A DNA stretch of 64,000 nt from Psychrobacter sp. UBA3483 (GCF_002377905.1 NZ_DFQS01000043.1:39746-103745); one strand, 5' to 3'; counted from the first letter of the stretch, positions 34,245 through 43,146 are shown. Notes: generated from the sequence alone by a model not told the origin. Translations and numbers: made by a program.

Positions 34245-35177
34245 ATGGCAATTTTGGTATATGCAGAACATGACAATGCCAGTCTAAAAAAGGCAACTTT
34301 GAACACCATCGCTGCTGCTAAGCAAATAGGCGATGACGTCCATGTATTGGTCGCTGGTAGCGGTGCGCAAGCAGCCGCTGATGCAGCCGCTAAAGCTGAA
34401 GGCGTCACTAAAGTACTACTAGCCGATAACGCCGCTTATGAGCATCAATTGGCAGGCAACATTGCTCTATTGGTTGCTGACATCGCTGGTGATTATAGCC
34501 ATATCGTCGCTGCTGCTACTACTACTGGTAAAAACTTTATGCCACGTGTCGCCGCTTTACTTGACGTGAGCATGTTGTCAGAAATCTCTGCGGTCGTAGA
34601 CGCAAACACCTTTGAGCGTCCTATCTATGCAGGTAACGCCACGGCAACGGTTAAAACTTCAGAAGACAAAGTGGTACTGACTGTCCGTACAACGGCTTTT
34701 GATCCTGTTGCAAGCGAAGGCGGCTCAGCGTCTGTTGAGACACTCGATAACGTACAAGAGACTGGTAAAGCAAGCTTCGTCAATGAAGAGATGGCAAAAT
34801 CTGACCGTCCTGAATTGACTTCTGCAAGCATCGTGGTTTCTGGTGGTCGTGCATTAGCAAATGGTGAGAACTTCACTAAATATATCGAGCCACTAGCTGA
34901 TAAGCTTGGCGCGGCGGTTGGCGCATCACGTGCTGCGGTTGACGCAGGCTACGTACCAAACGATATGCAAGTTGGTCAAACAGGTAAAATCGTTGCACCA
35001 GACCTCTATATCGCAGCGGGTATTTCAGGCGCGATTCAGCATTTAGCGGGTATGAAAGACTCTAAAGTGATCGTTGCTATCAACAATGACCCAGAATCAC
35101 CAATCGCTAGCGTTGCTGATTACTTCTTAGAAGCCGATTTATTTGAAGCATTGCCTGAGCTGACTAGCAAGATTTAA
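34245..35177 (+). CDS. etfA: Electron transfer flavoprotein alpha subunit
   Basis: EtfA carries the FAD of the ETF heterodimer. The 310-residue protein has the N-terminal alpha/beta domain and the C-terminal FAD-binding domain with GADVASRA-like KLGAAVGASRAAVDAGYV, QVGQTGKIVAPDLYIAAGIS and IVAINNDPESPI. It follows etfB in the same orientation. The next inverted repeat downstream belongs to an IS end, which probably also stops transcription of this operon. Confidence 0.97.
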   Translation: MAILVYAEHDNASLKKATLNTIAAAKQIGDDVHVLVAGSGAQAAADAAAKAEGVTKVLLADNAAYEHQLAGNIALLVADIAGDYSHIVAAATTTGKNFMPRVAALLDVSMLSEISAVVDANTFERPIYAGNATATVKTSEDKVVLTVRTTAFDPVASEGGSASVETLDNVQETGKASFVNEEMAKSDRPELTSASIVVSGGRALANGENFTKYIEPLADKLGAAVGASRAAVDAGYVPNDMQVGQTGKIVAPDLYIAAGISGAIQHLAGMKDSKVIVAINNDPESPIASVADYFLEADLFEALPELTSKI

Positions 35178-35222
35178 TTGTTACCTCTTGCATAAGTAAT
35201 GAAGCAAAAAAGACCCGCTATT

Positions 35223-35298
35223 TGAACTGACCCCCATAAGTTGGACACAACTTATGGGGGTTATTTTATGAAGTATGACATCGACTTTAAACTAAGGG
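35223..35298 (+). mobile_element. Left end of an IS150-like (IS3 family) element, truncated
   Basis: The sequence begins TGAACTGACCCCCATAAG, resembling the ends of IS150-group elements. It continues into an ATG at 35268 that reads MKYDIDFKLR, the usual start of an orfA of this group. It is cut off at 35298 by the next element. A perfect 14-base stem ACCCCCATAAGTTG/CAACTTATGGGGGT lies at 35230-35261 over a GACA loop and is followed by TTATTTT. No matching right half was found. Confidence 0.7.
35230..35268 (+). terminator. Probable etfBA terminator formed by an IS end
   Basis: The 14-base perfect stem with a four-base loop at 35230-35261, followed by TTATTTT, has the shape of an intrinsic terminator. 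It is the only one seen in the 120 bases after the etfA stop. Confidence 0.6.
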
Positions 35299-36611
35299 TG
35301 AACCGCCCCGTGATTGTCGGAGACTTAATATTCTGAGAGAATACGACAATGAAAACACGAAACTATACTCCTGAGATTAAATAACGCGCCGTTCGCATGC
35401 TGATTGAAGCATCGAGCGACTATCCCTCCACATGGTCAGCCATCCACATCCAAGCTATTGTCCCTAAGATTGGCTGTACGCCTGAAACCTTGCGATCTTG
35501 GCATAAAAAACACATCGATCAACCTATTCCTGTCTCAGTGCAAGCGCAAATTGACAAAGAACGCATCAAAGCGCTTGAACGCGAGAATAAAGAGCTCAAG
35601 CAAGCCAATGAAATTATACGCAAGGCAGCGGCTTTTTTCGCCCAGGCGGAGCTCGACCGTCCACCCAAGTGATGGTTCATTTCATTGATGACCATAAAAA
35701 CGATGATGGGGTCGAGCCAATTTTTAGAGTACTACCGATTGCCCCGTCAACCTATTATCGTGCTCAAGTCTTAAGCGACGATCCACACAAGCGTTCACTA
35801 CGCAGTCAGCATGACGATTATTATATCAGTGAGATTAAACGCATCTGGCAAGGCAGCAAGTGCCGTTACGGTGTTCGTAAAGTCTGGCAACAGATAAAAG
35901 CTGATGGGTTAAAGGTTGCTCGTTGCACCATAGAGCGTTTAATGAGCCAGCATGGCCTACAAGGCGTTTGGTGCGGTAAAGGTAAAATAACAACTCACAG
36001 CCGTGATGATCAAAAGCGTGCTGATGACTTGGTTAATCGTAACTTTAGCGCTCATCGCCCTAACCAGCTCTGGGTGGCGGACTTTATCTATATTAAGACA
36101 CTGGGTGGCTGGGTATATACCGCTTTTATTATTGATGGTTTGCTTGCGCTATTGTGGACTGGAAAGTATCCGATCGTATGAACACTGATATAGTGATGGC
36201 GGCATTGAATCAAGCAATAGCAGATAGAGACAATCCCAAAATGTGATTCATCACAGTGATCGAGGGGTTCGGTACTTATCCATTCGCTATACCGATAAGA
36301 TGAAGGACTCTGGCGTGATTGCTTGTGTTGGTACAACAGGCTACTTTTATGACAACGCATTGGCTGAAAAGGTCAATGGCCTATATAAGTCTGAGGTGAT
36401 TCATTATTTGAAAGAGAGCTGGAATGGCATTAAAGATGTTGAACTGGCAACCCTTGAGTGGGTAGATCGGTTCAATAAAACACGACTGCATAGCACCATT
36501 GGTTATGTGTCACCTTTTGATTTTGAAAAGCGGTATTATGATAATTTAATCCTGTCAGGCATTGCTGCCTCATTCAAGTAAAACACTCTCCGATATAGTC
36601 GGGACGGTTCA
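35299..36611 (+). mobile_element. Decayed IS3-family insertion sequence, about 1.3 kb
   Basis: The ends share an imperfect inverted repeat of about 24 bases: TGAACCGCCCCG...TCGGAG at the left and the complement of TGAACCGTCCCG...TCGGAG at the right. Between them lie an orfA and an orfB of the IS3 type, both disrupted. No direct repeat is visible at the ends, and the flanks are different, so the element may have recombined or deleted neighbouring DNA. It is joined directly to the truncated IS150-like end. Confidence 0.85.
35349..36581 (+). pseudogene. IS3-family transposase orfA/orfB, with at least three lesions
   Basis: OrfA begins MKTRNYTPEIK at 35349 and hits TAA at 35382, in place of a likely Glu or Gln codon, then continues RAVRMLIEASSDYPSTWSA with a helix-turn-helix and leucine-zipper region. 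OrfB (from about 35669) holds the rve integrase core: WVADFIYIKTLGGWVYTAF, then one base appears lost near 36137, shifting the frame into AIVDWKVSDRMNTDIVMAA. One A appears lost near 36240, before NVIHHSDRGVRYLS. The DDE glutamate segment LAEKVNGLYKSEVI is still readable. No functional transposase is expected. Confidence 0.88.
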
Positions 36612-36725
36612 ACACCAAATTTTTTAATTCAGTTGTTTCATGAATGTTTGATTAAATAGATGATTATGAGATACTGTTATATTAGGTGTGCGATTTCTTT
36701 ATAGGCAAAATGAAAAGGAGTGAGT

Positions 36726-37538
36726 ATGAACGCGATATTACAGCTAGAACCGAGTTGGCAAAAATGGATTGTAGAGAATATTAATCGTGGTGTACCTTTC
36801 AACAATATAATAAACACGCTTTTTGAAAGAGGTTTCTATAACGCAGCATATGAGCTTATGTCTCAGCATTCTGAAGTTATAAATATACCTTATATCGATG
36901 TCAGTAATAACTCAATAGAACTACCAGACAGAACTGTGAAGTTGACATCAACTTTCTACCCACCTTTCGTAGCAGTTATAGATAGCTTCTTGAGTAATAA
37001 AGAATGTGATCAATTAATAAAAAGTAGCGAGGGGAAGCTAAAAAATTCTAGAGTTGTTAGCCCTATTGATGGTAGTTTTGCAGACCATGATGCACGAACT
37101 AGTACGAGTTGTGGTTTTCAAAGAGGTGCGACAGATTTAATAACGAAAATTGAGAAAAGAATAGAAGCCTTGTTACATTGGCCAGTAATTCGTGGTGAAG
37201 GTCTACAGGTGCTACATTATGAGAAAGGGGCAGAGTATCGTCCGCACTTTGATTTTTTCGATCCTAATCATCCTAATCATAAGGAAATTACGGGAAAAGG
37301 CGGTCAACGTGTGGGTACTTTATTAATGTACCTATCAGATGTCGAGTCAGGGGGTGGTACATGTTTCCCTAAAATTAATCTGGAAGTGCGTCCTAAAAAA
37401 GGCACAGCACTCTACTTTAGTAATACTAAGTTTGATGGAAGTGTAGAACCTTTGAGTCTACATGCTGGTATGCCTGTTATTAAAGGAACTAAGTATTTGG
37501 CAACTAAATGGTTGAGGACTAACGCTTATGTTAGTTAG
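36726..37538 (+). CDS. Prolyl 4-hydroxylase-like 2OG-Fe(II) oxygenase
   Basis: This 270-residue protein belongs to the P4Hc type of 2-oxoglutarate and iron dioxygenases. Iron ligands are visible as His174 and Asp176 in YRPHFDFFDP and His246 in LHAGMPVIKGTKYLATKW; the last part also supplies the likely 2OG-binding lysine. SDVESGGGTCFPKI is typical of the fold. The N-terminal 75 residues are not recognised. AAAAGGAG five bases before the ATG sets the start. It is more AT-rich than its neighbours and adjoins decayed IS elements, which suggests acquisition. The substrate is unknown. Confidence 0.85.
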   Translation: MNAILQLEPSWQKWIVENINRGVPFNNIINTLFERGFYNAAYELMSQHSEVINIPYIDVSNNSIELPDRTVKLTSTFYPPFVAVIDSFLSNKECDQLIKSSEGKLKNSRVVSPIDGSFADHDARTSTSCGFQRGATDLITKIEKRIEALLHWPVIRGEGLQVLHYEKGAEYRPHFDFFDPNHPNHKEITGKGGQRVGTLLMYLSDVESGGGTCFPKINLEVRPKKGTALYFSNTKFDGSVEPLSLHAGMPVIKGTKYLATKWLRTNAYVS

Positions 37539-37870
37539 CTGCGATAAGATAACAATGAAAATTTAAAAAGTTTTTCTAAAAATAGATTTATATACTGAAG
37601 AGATATCGAACGTTATTATATATAATCCTACAGATATTATATCGTCAGTTCAAAATGAAATCGATATCTTCAGGATGACGTGCGACTGGTATAATTTTCC
37701 TTGCTTGCTGCTAACATAGAGGCTGCGAAAAATCCATCCCAGTCGCTATATATCAGTTTTAAATGAACTCTACGATAACTATCTCTAGAAGTTTTAAAAT
37801 GAAAAATAACTGAGTAGGTTTCATTTATATTCAGTTATTTTTCCACTCAATCCTTTTAAAACTTTAGATT
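37539..37870. repeat. Intergenic palindromes: candidate REP/MITE-like element and terminator
   Basis: GCGACTGG (37682-37689) and CCAGTCGC (37739-37746) bracket a 65-base segment with its own TATAAT. An imperfect outer repeat, CTGAAG..ATATCG (about 37592) and CGATATCTTCAG (about 37663), lies to the left. Separately, GAAAAATAACTGA (37801-37813) pairs perfectly with TCAGTTATTTTTC (37831-37843), a likely bidirectional terminator between the convergent genes. No gene is seen. A transposed or repeated origin for the 65-base segment is only a guess. Confidence 0.5.
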
Positions 37871-38665
37871 CTAAACATAACTTCTCTGACGCAACGTCTC
37901 ATACAAGCACAATGAGCCTGCAATGGCGACATTCAGACTTTCTTGTCCGTTAGGTTGCGGCAGGGCGATAGGGGTAGCGCATTGCATTAGCTCGTCGCAC
38001 ACACCTTGGCCTTCATGCCCCATAATCCAAGCGATTGGCTTTCTTAAATCATGTTGATAAATGACCGTATCGGTATGTGAGCTGGTGGCAAATAGCGGCG
38101 TTTGTACAAAATCCAAAATATCTTGCACACTTAACCCTTCATAAATGCTGAGGGCAAACTGCGCGCCCATACCTGCTCTAAGCGTCTTGGGTGACCATGC
38201 TTGCGCTGTTGCACTGGTACAAAGTATATTTTTAATGCCAACCGCCGCCGCCGTGCGCAGTAGCGTACCGACATTGCCGCTGTCTTGGACGTCATTAAGA
38301 ATCAAGCAGTCATCATTGATGGGTTTAAGGCTAGGCGCTGGAATGTTAATCAGCGCCATGATATCAATGCCAGTCCCTAAGCTACGAATACCTTCGTACA
38401 GGCTATCTGCTAAAGTCAAAATAGGCGTATAAGTCGACAGGCGCGTCAAAAGCTGCTGAACTTCAGGATGCTGGTGCGCCGATTCAGACAGTAATATCTG
38501 CACAAATGGGTAATCGCTACGCAGAGCGGCATCGATAAGGTGCACGCCTTCAATGACGGTTTGCCCTTGTTTCTTACGCTGGCGCGCTTGCGTCAATAGC
38601 CCTTTGATAAGTTTAACAGTCGTATTTTTATCTGAGGTAATCAGCTCGGTGGGATTTGCTACCAT
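37871..38665 (-). CDS. TrmH/SpoU-family RNA 2'-O-methyltransferase
   Basis: This SPOUT-fold enzyme probably methylates a ribose in rRNA or tRNA using SAM. The SpoU motifs are visible: NDVQDSGNVGTLLRTAAAVG (motif 1), IMGHEGQGV (motif 2) and LPQPNGQESLNVAIAGSLCLY (motif 3, in two overlapping pieces). An N-terminal substrate-binding domain with KLIKGLLTQARQRKKQGQTV precedes it. The start is taken at 38665 (264 residues). A longer start at 38722 is possible but lies in the loop of a 13-base hairpin. The target RNA cannot be told from sequence. Confidence 0.88.
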   Translation of the reverse strand: MVANPTELITSDKNTTVKLIKGLLTQARQRKKQGQTVIEGVHLIDAALRSDYPFVQILLSESAHQHPEVQQLLTRLSTYTPILTLADSLYEGIRSLGTGIDIMALINIPAPSLKPINDDCLILNDVQDSGNVGTLLRTAAAVGIKNILCTSATAQAWSPKTLRAGMGAQFALSIYEGLSVQDILDFVQTPLFATSSHTDTVIYQHDLRKPIAWIMGHEGQGVCDELMQCATPIALPQPNGQESLNVAIAGSLCLYETLRQRSYV

Positions 38666-38694
38666 AATGGATCGCTTAAAATATAAAGAGTTTG

Positions 38695-38742
38695 AATCAT
38701 CAGCGTAAAGTCGATTTTTCATATCGCTGTACGCTGATGATT
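38695..38742 (-). terminator. Perfect 13-base hairpin between fbp and the SpoU gene
   Basis: AATCATCAGCGTA (38695-38707) and TACGCTGATGATT (38730-38742) are perfectly complementary, with a 22-base loop. No strong T-run follows on either strand. It may act as a processing site or a weak terminator after fbp. Confidence 0.5.
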
Positions 38743-38763
38743 ATCAAATTGGGTACAAATGAT

Positions 38764-39747
38764 TTATTTATCAGCATGTTTTAAATGTAAATTTTTAACG
38801 TAAGCGACTTCGTTTTTACTACCAAGTACCACAGGAACACGTTGATGAATATCCGTTGGTTCTATATCCAAGATACGCTGCACCGCGTCAGTAGCAGCAC
38901 CGCCTGCGCGCTCAATCAATAAGCTCATCGGATTGGCTTCATACATCAAGCGTAACTTGCCGGCTTTATTGGCATCTTTAGTGTCAAATGGATAGGTGAA
39001 TAAACCGCCACGACATAAAATTCGATGCACATCGCCGACCATCGCCGCCACCCAACGCGTGTTAAAGTCACGGCCGCGTACGCCAGTCTTGCCAGCGATG
39101 AGCTCGTCGATATAATGCTGCATAGGCGCTTGCCAGTAGCGATAGTTTGAAGCGTTGATAGCGTATTCACTAGTATCCGCATCAATCTGAACATCCTCTT
39201 CTATCAGTACATAGTCATTGCTATCAGGGTCTAGGCTAAACATCACGACATTATCAGCGATGGTTAATGCCAGTACCGTAGAGGTGCCATATAGCAAATA
39301 ACCGGCGGCTAGCTGTTGATTACCCGCTTGTAAAAAATCGCTATTTGCACTGATTTGACCTTGGCGTTGGTACGGTAGGATAGAGAAGATGGTACCGACG
39401 GCCATATTAATATCGATATTTGATGAGCCATCAAGCGGATCGAACAATACCAATAAACTACCATCAGCGTTGGCAGGGGTAGCATCGTCGAGCTCTTCTG
39501 AGGCAACACCTGCACAATGCGCGTTGTTTGCCAACGCCTCTAATAATAAATCGTTAGCTAAGACGTCGAGTTTTTTCTGCTCTTCACCTTGGACATTTTG
39601 ATTACCTGCTTCGCCTAAGATATCTGCTAACGCCCCTTTTCTTAATAACTGCGAGATGGTTTTACCAACATCAGTCACAGTGGTAATTACGTCATTAAGT
39701 GCCGGGTTACTGGCGTGAGCGTTTAGATAATTTGCTAAGGTTGTCAT
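38764..39747 (-). CDS. fbp: Fructose-1,6-bisphosphatase class I
   Basis: Fbp hydrolyses fructose 1,6-bisphosphate to fructose 6-phosphate in gluconeogenesis. The 327-residue product has the metal-binding LVLFDPLDGSSNIDINMAVG segment, GVASEELDDA upstream of it, and the substrate-binding GVRGRDFNTRWVAAMVGDVH and LRLMYEANPMSLLIERAGG. The AGGAAA ribosome binding site lies before the ATG on the minus strand. It diverges from pyrB. Confidence 0.96.
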   Translation of the reverse strand: MTTLANYLNAHASNPALNDVITTVTDVGKTISQLLRKGALADILGEAGNQNVQGEEQKKLDVLANDLLLEALANNAHCAGVASEELDDATPANADGSLLVLFDPLDGSSNIDINMAVGTIFSILPYQRQGQISANSDFLQAGNQQLAAGYLLYGTSTVLALTIADNVVMFSLDPDSNDYVLIEEDVQIDADTSEYAINASNYRYWQAPMQHYIDELIAGKTGVRGRDFNTRWVAAMVGDVHRILCRGGLFTYPFDTKDANKAGKLRLMYEANPMSLLIERAGGAATDAVQRILDIEPTDIHQRVPVVLGSKNEVAYVKNLHLKHADK

Positions 39748-40168
39748 AAGGTTTCCTGATAAAGGCGGTTAAAATAGATAGTATTAAAATAAATACTTTT
39801 AAAAATAAGACCAATGAGAATAAAAATTAAATAGAGGTTTGAGAGACGGTTAGGTCACCTTTAATTTGCCTAAATTTGGCAAATTTTTAAATACCCAGCA
39901 AGGCGTCTTTGTCCTGACCACAAAATCAGCTACACTAGCGCTATGATTATTTATTTATGGTGTTAATAAGTGGCTTTTGATAAGGTTTGCTATATGTCTA
40001 GAGCCATTGCTCACTAAGACGCCAAAAGCTATCTTTTAAGGTTGTTTGTCATTGCGCTAAATTGTAGCAAATAAGCGCCAAAATGTCCTTGTCTGTGTGC
40101 TTAACGAGCGTAAAACGCCTAAATAATGATAATCACCTCATATAACCTAACAATAAAGATGTGCCATT
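39748..40168. promoter_or_regulatory. Divergent intergenic region fbp / pyrB
   Basis: No gene is seen in these 421 bases. AATTTGCC (39863-39870) and GGCAAATT (39878-39885) form an inverted repeat around TAAATTT, followed by a short T-run on the plus strand. It could be a regulator site for either gene or a weak terminator. No promoter could be assigned with confidence. Confidence 0.4.
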
Positions 40169-41242
40169 ATGTCAAATTCTATCGATAGTCGCTCAACACC
40201 AACCGTTTCGCCGACTGATTATGCCAAGTTTGATCCTGAGACCATCCATCAAAAGCTCAACGCCTCGCTCAGTCGTCCGCAGCTTAATAACGATGGCAGT
40301 ATTCGCCATTTTTTAGGGGTAGAGGGTTTAAGTAAAGTGCAATTGCAGGCGATTATTGCCAAAGCCGAGACATTTTTTGATGATAATGGGCAACTGATTA
40401 ATCGCCCTGAGCTTGAAGGCTATACGGTGATGAATTTGTTTTTTGAACCGTCAACGCGCACGCGCACCACTTTTGAAGTCGCTGAAAAGCGTCTCGGTGC
40501 CAATGTGCTCAATATCGATATTGAGCGCTCTAGTACCAAAAAAGGCGAGAGCTTACGCGATACCCTGTGGAATCTACAAGCGATGACAGCGGATATTTTT
40601 GTGGTACGGCATTCAGCGTCAGGCGCGGCGCATTTTATGGCAACCGAAGTGACGCCTGATATTGCTATTATCAACGGCGGTGATGGCTGGCATGCTCATC
40701 CGACGCAAGGCATGCTAGATATGCTGACCATTCACCGTGAAGCACCGAGGCCGTTTGAAGAGTTGTCTGTAGCTATCGTCGGTGATATTAAGCATTCGCG
40801 GGTCGCACGCTCTGATATCAGTGCGCTGCAAACCTTGGGTGTTAAAGATATTCGTGTCTGTGCGCCGCGCACTTTGTTACCCAAAGGTATTGAGCGTTTT
40901 GGCGTGCAAGTTTATGAAGATATGAACGAATGCGTCACCGGCTGTGATGTCATTATAGGATTAAGAATACAAAATGAGCGTATCGGCTCGCCGCTGCTGG
41001 CGTCGTCGAGTGAGTATTATAAACACTATGGTATTACGCCTGAACGCCTAGCACTGGCTAAACCCGATGCGTTGGTGATGCATCCTGGGCCGATGAATCG
41101 CGGGGTTGAGATTGCCTCAAGCGTTGCCGATGGTGACCAGTCTGTTATTTTAAAGCAGGTAAATAATGGCATTGCGATTCGCATGGCAGTATTGTCACTG
41201 GCAATGGAAGGTCAGCGCGCGCATCAAGCGGCGAGTCAATAA
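40169..41242 (+). CDS. pyrB: Aspartate carbamoyltransferase catalytic subunit
   Basis: PyrB joins carbamoyl phosphate and aspartate in the second step of pyrimidine synthesis. The 357-residue protein has the carbamoyl phosphate signature FFEPSTRTRTTFEVAEKRLG, then HPTQGMLDMLTIH and the C-terminal PGPMNRGVEI. It carries about 45 extra N-terminal residues against E. coli PyrB. It is followed after 60 bases by an inactive dihydroorotase, the arrangement of class A ATCases in Pseudomonas, where the two proteins form a dodecamer. Confidence 0.96.
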   Translation: MSNSIDSRSTPTVSPTDYAKFDPETIHQKLNASLSRPQLNNDGSIRHFLGVEGLSKVQLQAIIAKAETFFDDNGQLINRPELEGYTVMNLFFEPSTRTRTTFEVAEKRLGANVLNIDIERSSTKKGESLRDTLWNLQAMTADIFVVRHSASGAAHFMATEVTPDIAIINGGDGWHAHPTQGMLDMLTIHREAPRPFEELSVAIVGDIKHSRVARSDISALQTLGVKDIRVCAPRTLLPKGIERFGVQVYEDMNECVTGCDVIIGLRIQNERIGSPLLASSSEYYKHYGITPERLALAKPDALVMHPGPMNRGVEIASSVADGDQSVILKQVNNGIAIRMAVLSLAMEGQRAHQAASQ

Positions 41243-41302
41243 TCCTCTGCTGCACTGTTTTATATTTATTTATCCCATTTTATTGATACGGTAATAACGC
41301 TC

Positions 41303-42514
41303 ATGGTTCACATTACGAATTCAGATATTCATATGCACGACTTACTTCCAAAAGCATTTAAAGACGGGCTACCAAACACAGTAACCGATAAGCTGGCTTC
41401 TCTTGAGTCAGAGCGCGAAATGTGGCTACTGCCGCCCTTGGTTGATTTATGCGCCCGCTTACGCGAACCGGGGCAACAACAACACGGTACGTTAGAGTCA
41501 GAAGGGCGTGCGGCCCGTGGCAATGGCTTTTTGCATGTGGTGATTCCACCCGATACCAACCCCATTTTAGAAAATGGCTCGCTATTAAAAGGTTTGCGTG
41601 AGCGGGCGCTGAGTGATGGTGGTATTTATTTGCATGTTTTAGGGGCGTTGACCGCAGGCTTAGAAGGCGAGCGACCATCAAATATTGCCGGTCTGAAAAA
41701 AGGCGGCTGTATCGCAGTCTCTAATGCGCGTCGACCTTTTCGTAATGACTTGGTGTTACTACGTACTTTGGAGTATGCGGCGACTTTTGGCATGAAAGTA
41801 TTCTTTTATCCTGATGAGCCAAGTTTGTCTGGTGATGGCGTGGCACATGAAGGTTATATTGCCTCATATCATGGTCTGCAAGGGATTCCTTGGATTGCTG
41901 AAACCGTCGCCTTATCAACACAGTTATTGATGGTGGAAGAAACGGGTATTGCAGCACATTTTAGCCAGTTATCTTGTAAGTCTTCGATTGAGCTGATGCG
42001 CTGGGCGAAAGACAAAGGTCTGCCGGTGACTTGTGATGTAGCGATGCATCAGCTGTACTTAACCGATGATAATCTAAAAGGCTTTAATGCCCAAGCTTAT
42101 GTGCTACCACCGCTGCGTAGTAATACCGATCAGCAAGCCATTCGCCGCGGGCTAAAAGATGGCACCATTGATGCGATTTGCAGCCATCATGAGCCATTAA
42201 ATAGTACCGCTAAAAAAGCACCATTTGCTGAGAGTACGCCCGGTATCTCAAACTTTGATACCTTTATGGCGCTGGCGTGTCAGTTGGTACGTGATGAAGT
42301 ATTAACTTTAGAACAGTTGGTCGATAAAATCTGTCTGAACCCAGCAAAAATTGCGGGTATTAGTGAGCAGTATGAAAGTATCGGCGGCGCGGTATTGGTC
42401 GATCCTAATCTAGAATGGCAAGTAACCACAGAATCCATGCTATCAAATGGGAAAAACACACCATTCTTTAATGAGCAGTTGCAAGGCCGTGTGGTGGAGA
42501 CTTTCTTTGCCTAA
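41303..42514 (+). CDS. pyrX: Dihydroorotase-like protein without catalytic metal ligands (PyrC')
   Basis: This 403-residue amidohydrolase resembles dihydroorotase but is probably not an enzyme. The usual HxH metal motif at the first strand is replaced: the segment reads LLPPLVDLCARLREPGQQ, where active enzymes have D-x-H-x-H-x-R-E-P-G. A later zinc-site segment has also drifted (AICSHHEPLN). In Pseudomonas such a protein, PyrC', supports the assembly of PyrB. The same structural role is inferred from its position after pyrB. An active PyrC must be encoded elsewhere. Confidence 0.9.
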   Translation: MVHITNSDIHMHDLLPKAFKDGLPNTVTDKLASLESEREMWLLPPLVDLCARLREPGQQQHGTLESEGRAARGNGFLHVVIPPDTNPILENGSLLKGLRERALSDGGIYLHVLGALTAGLEGERPSNIAGLKKGGCIAVSNARRPFRNDLVLLRTLEYAATFGMKVFFYPDEPSLSGDGVAHEGYIASYHGLQGIPWIAETVALSTQLLMVEETGIAAHFSQLSCKSSIELMRWAKDKGLPVTCDVAMHQLYLTDDNLKGFNAQAYVLPPLRSNTDQQAIRRGLKDGTIDAICSHHEPLNSTAKKAPFAESTPGISNFDTFMALACQLVRDEVLTLEQLVDKICLNPAKIAGISEQYESIGGAVLVDPNLEWQVTTESMLSNGKNTPFFNEQLQGRVVETFFA

Positions 42515-43064
42515 TTTGCCCAGACAGGATGACAGTCTGCTACCATCCTCGAAGGATAATAACCAAGATTTAACCAGTCAGCCGCATACACCGCGCAGTG
42601 GCGCTAGTACCTCTAGCGAATCGATCAAAGCGGTGGCAATCTATGAGGTGGTCAAAGGCGTTGGTGCGCTATTAGGGGCGGGGGCTTTATGGTCCTGGCA
42701 TAGTGACCTTGAGCATTGGCTAACGACAGCGACTGCGTCTTGGCAGCAAGTCTTTGGGCAACTACTAGCACCACAAGTTGATAGTGCGGTACGCATAGCG
42801 CAGCAGGCAAGCAAAAATTGGCCAGTATTTTTATTGCTCATTTTTGCTTATGCCAGTTTGCGCTTTCTTGAAGCTTATGGTTTGTGGCAAGATAAAACTT
42901 GGGCATATTGGTTTGGAGTATTGGGCTATGGGATATTTATTCCTATTGAGCTTTATTATTTGTTTGCTAGCCCATTTGACTGGTTTAAACTTGCCATCTT
43001 GCTATCAAACATTATTATTGTGATCGTGGTTTATCGCAATATGAAGCGCAAAGGTTTGATATAG
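42507..43064 (+). CDS. DUF2127 membrane protein
   Basis: This is a small inner-membrane protein of unknown function. After a polar, Ser/Gln-rich N-terminal part of about 30 residues come AIYEVVKGVGALLGAGALW, a long amphipathic part, and three more membrane segments with FAYASLRFLEAYGLW and IPIELYYLF, typical of DUF2127. TTG at 42507 is the likely start, because TGGAGA lies seven bases upstream inside the previous gene; a longer frame from 42447 is possible. It overlaps the pseudo-dihydroorotase by eight bases. Confidence 0.78.
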   Translation: MPNLPRQDDSLLPSSKDNNQDLTSQPHTPRSGASTSSESIKAVAIYEVVKGVGALLGAGALWSWHSDLEHWLTTATASWQQVFGQLLAPQVDSAVRIAQQASKNWPVFLLLIFAYASLRFLEAYGLWQDKTWAYWFGVLGYGIFIPIELYYLFASPFDWFKLAILLSNIIIVIVVYRNMKRKGLI

Positions 43065-43105
43065 CTAGGCTGTTATACAAACCAATAAACGGATTCAATA
43101 GACCT

Positions 43106-43146
43106 AAAAAAGCCAGTATAAGCGATGATACTTATACTGGCTTTTA
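43106..43146. terminator. Bidirectional terminator between DUF2127 gene and antiporter gene
   Basis: AAAAGCCAGTATAAG (43108-43122) pairs perfectly with CTTATACTGGCTTTT (43131-43145) over an eight-base loop, with A and T runs on both sides. Confidence 0.93.
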
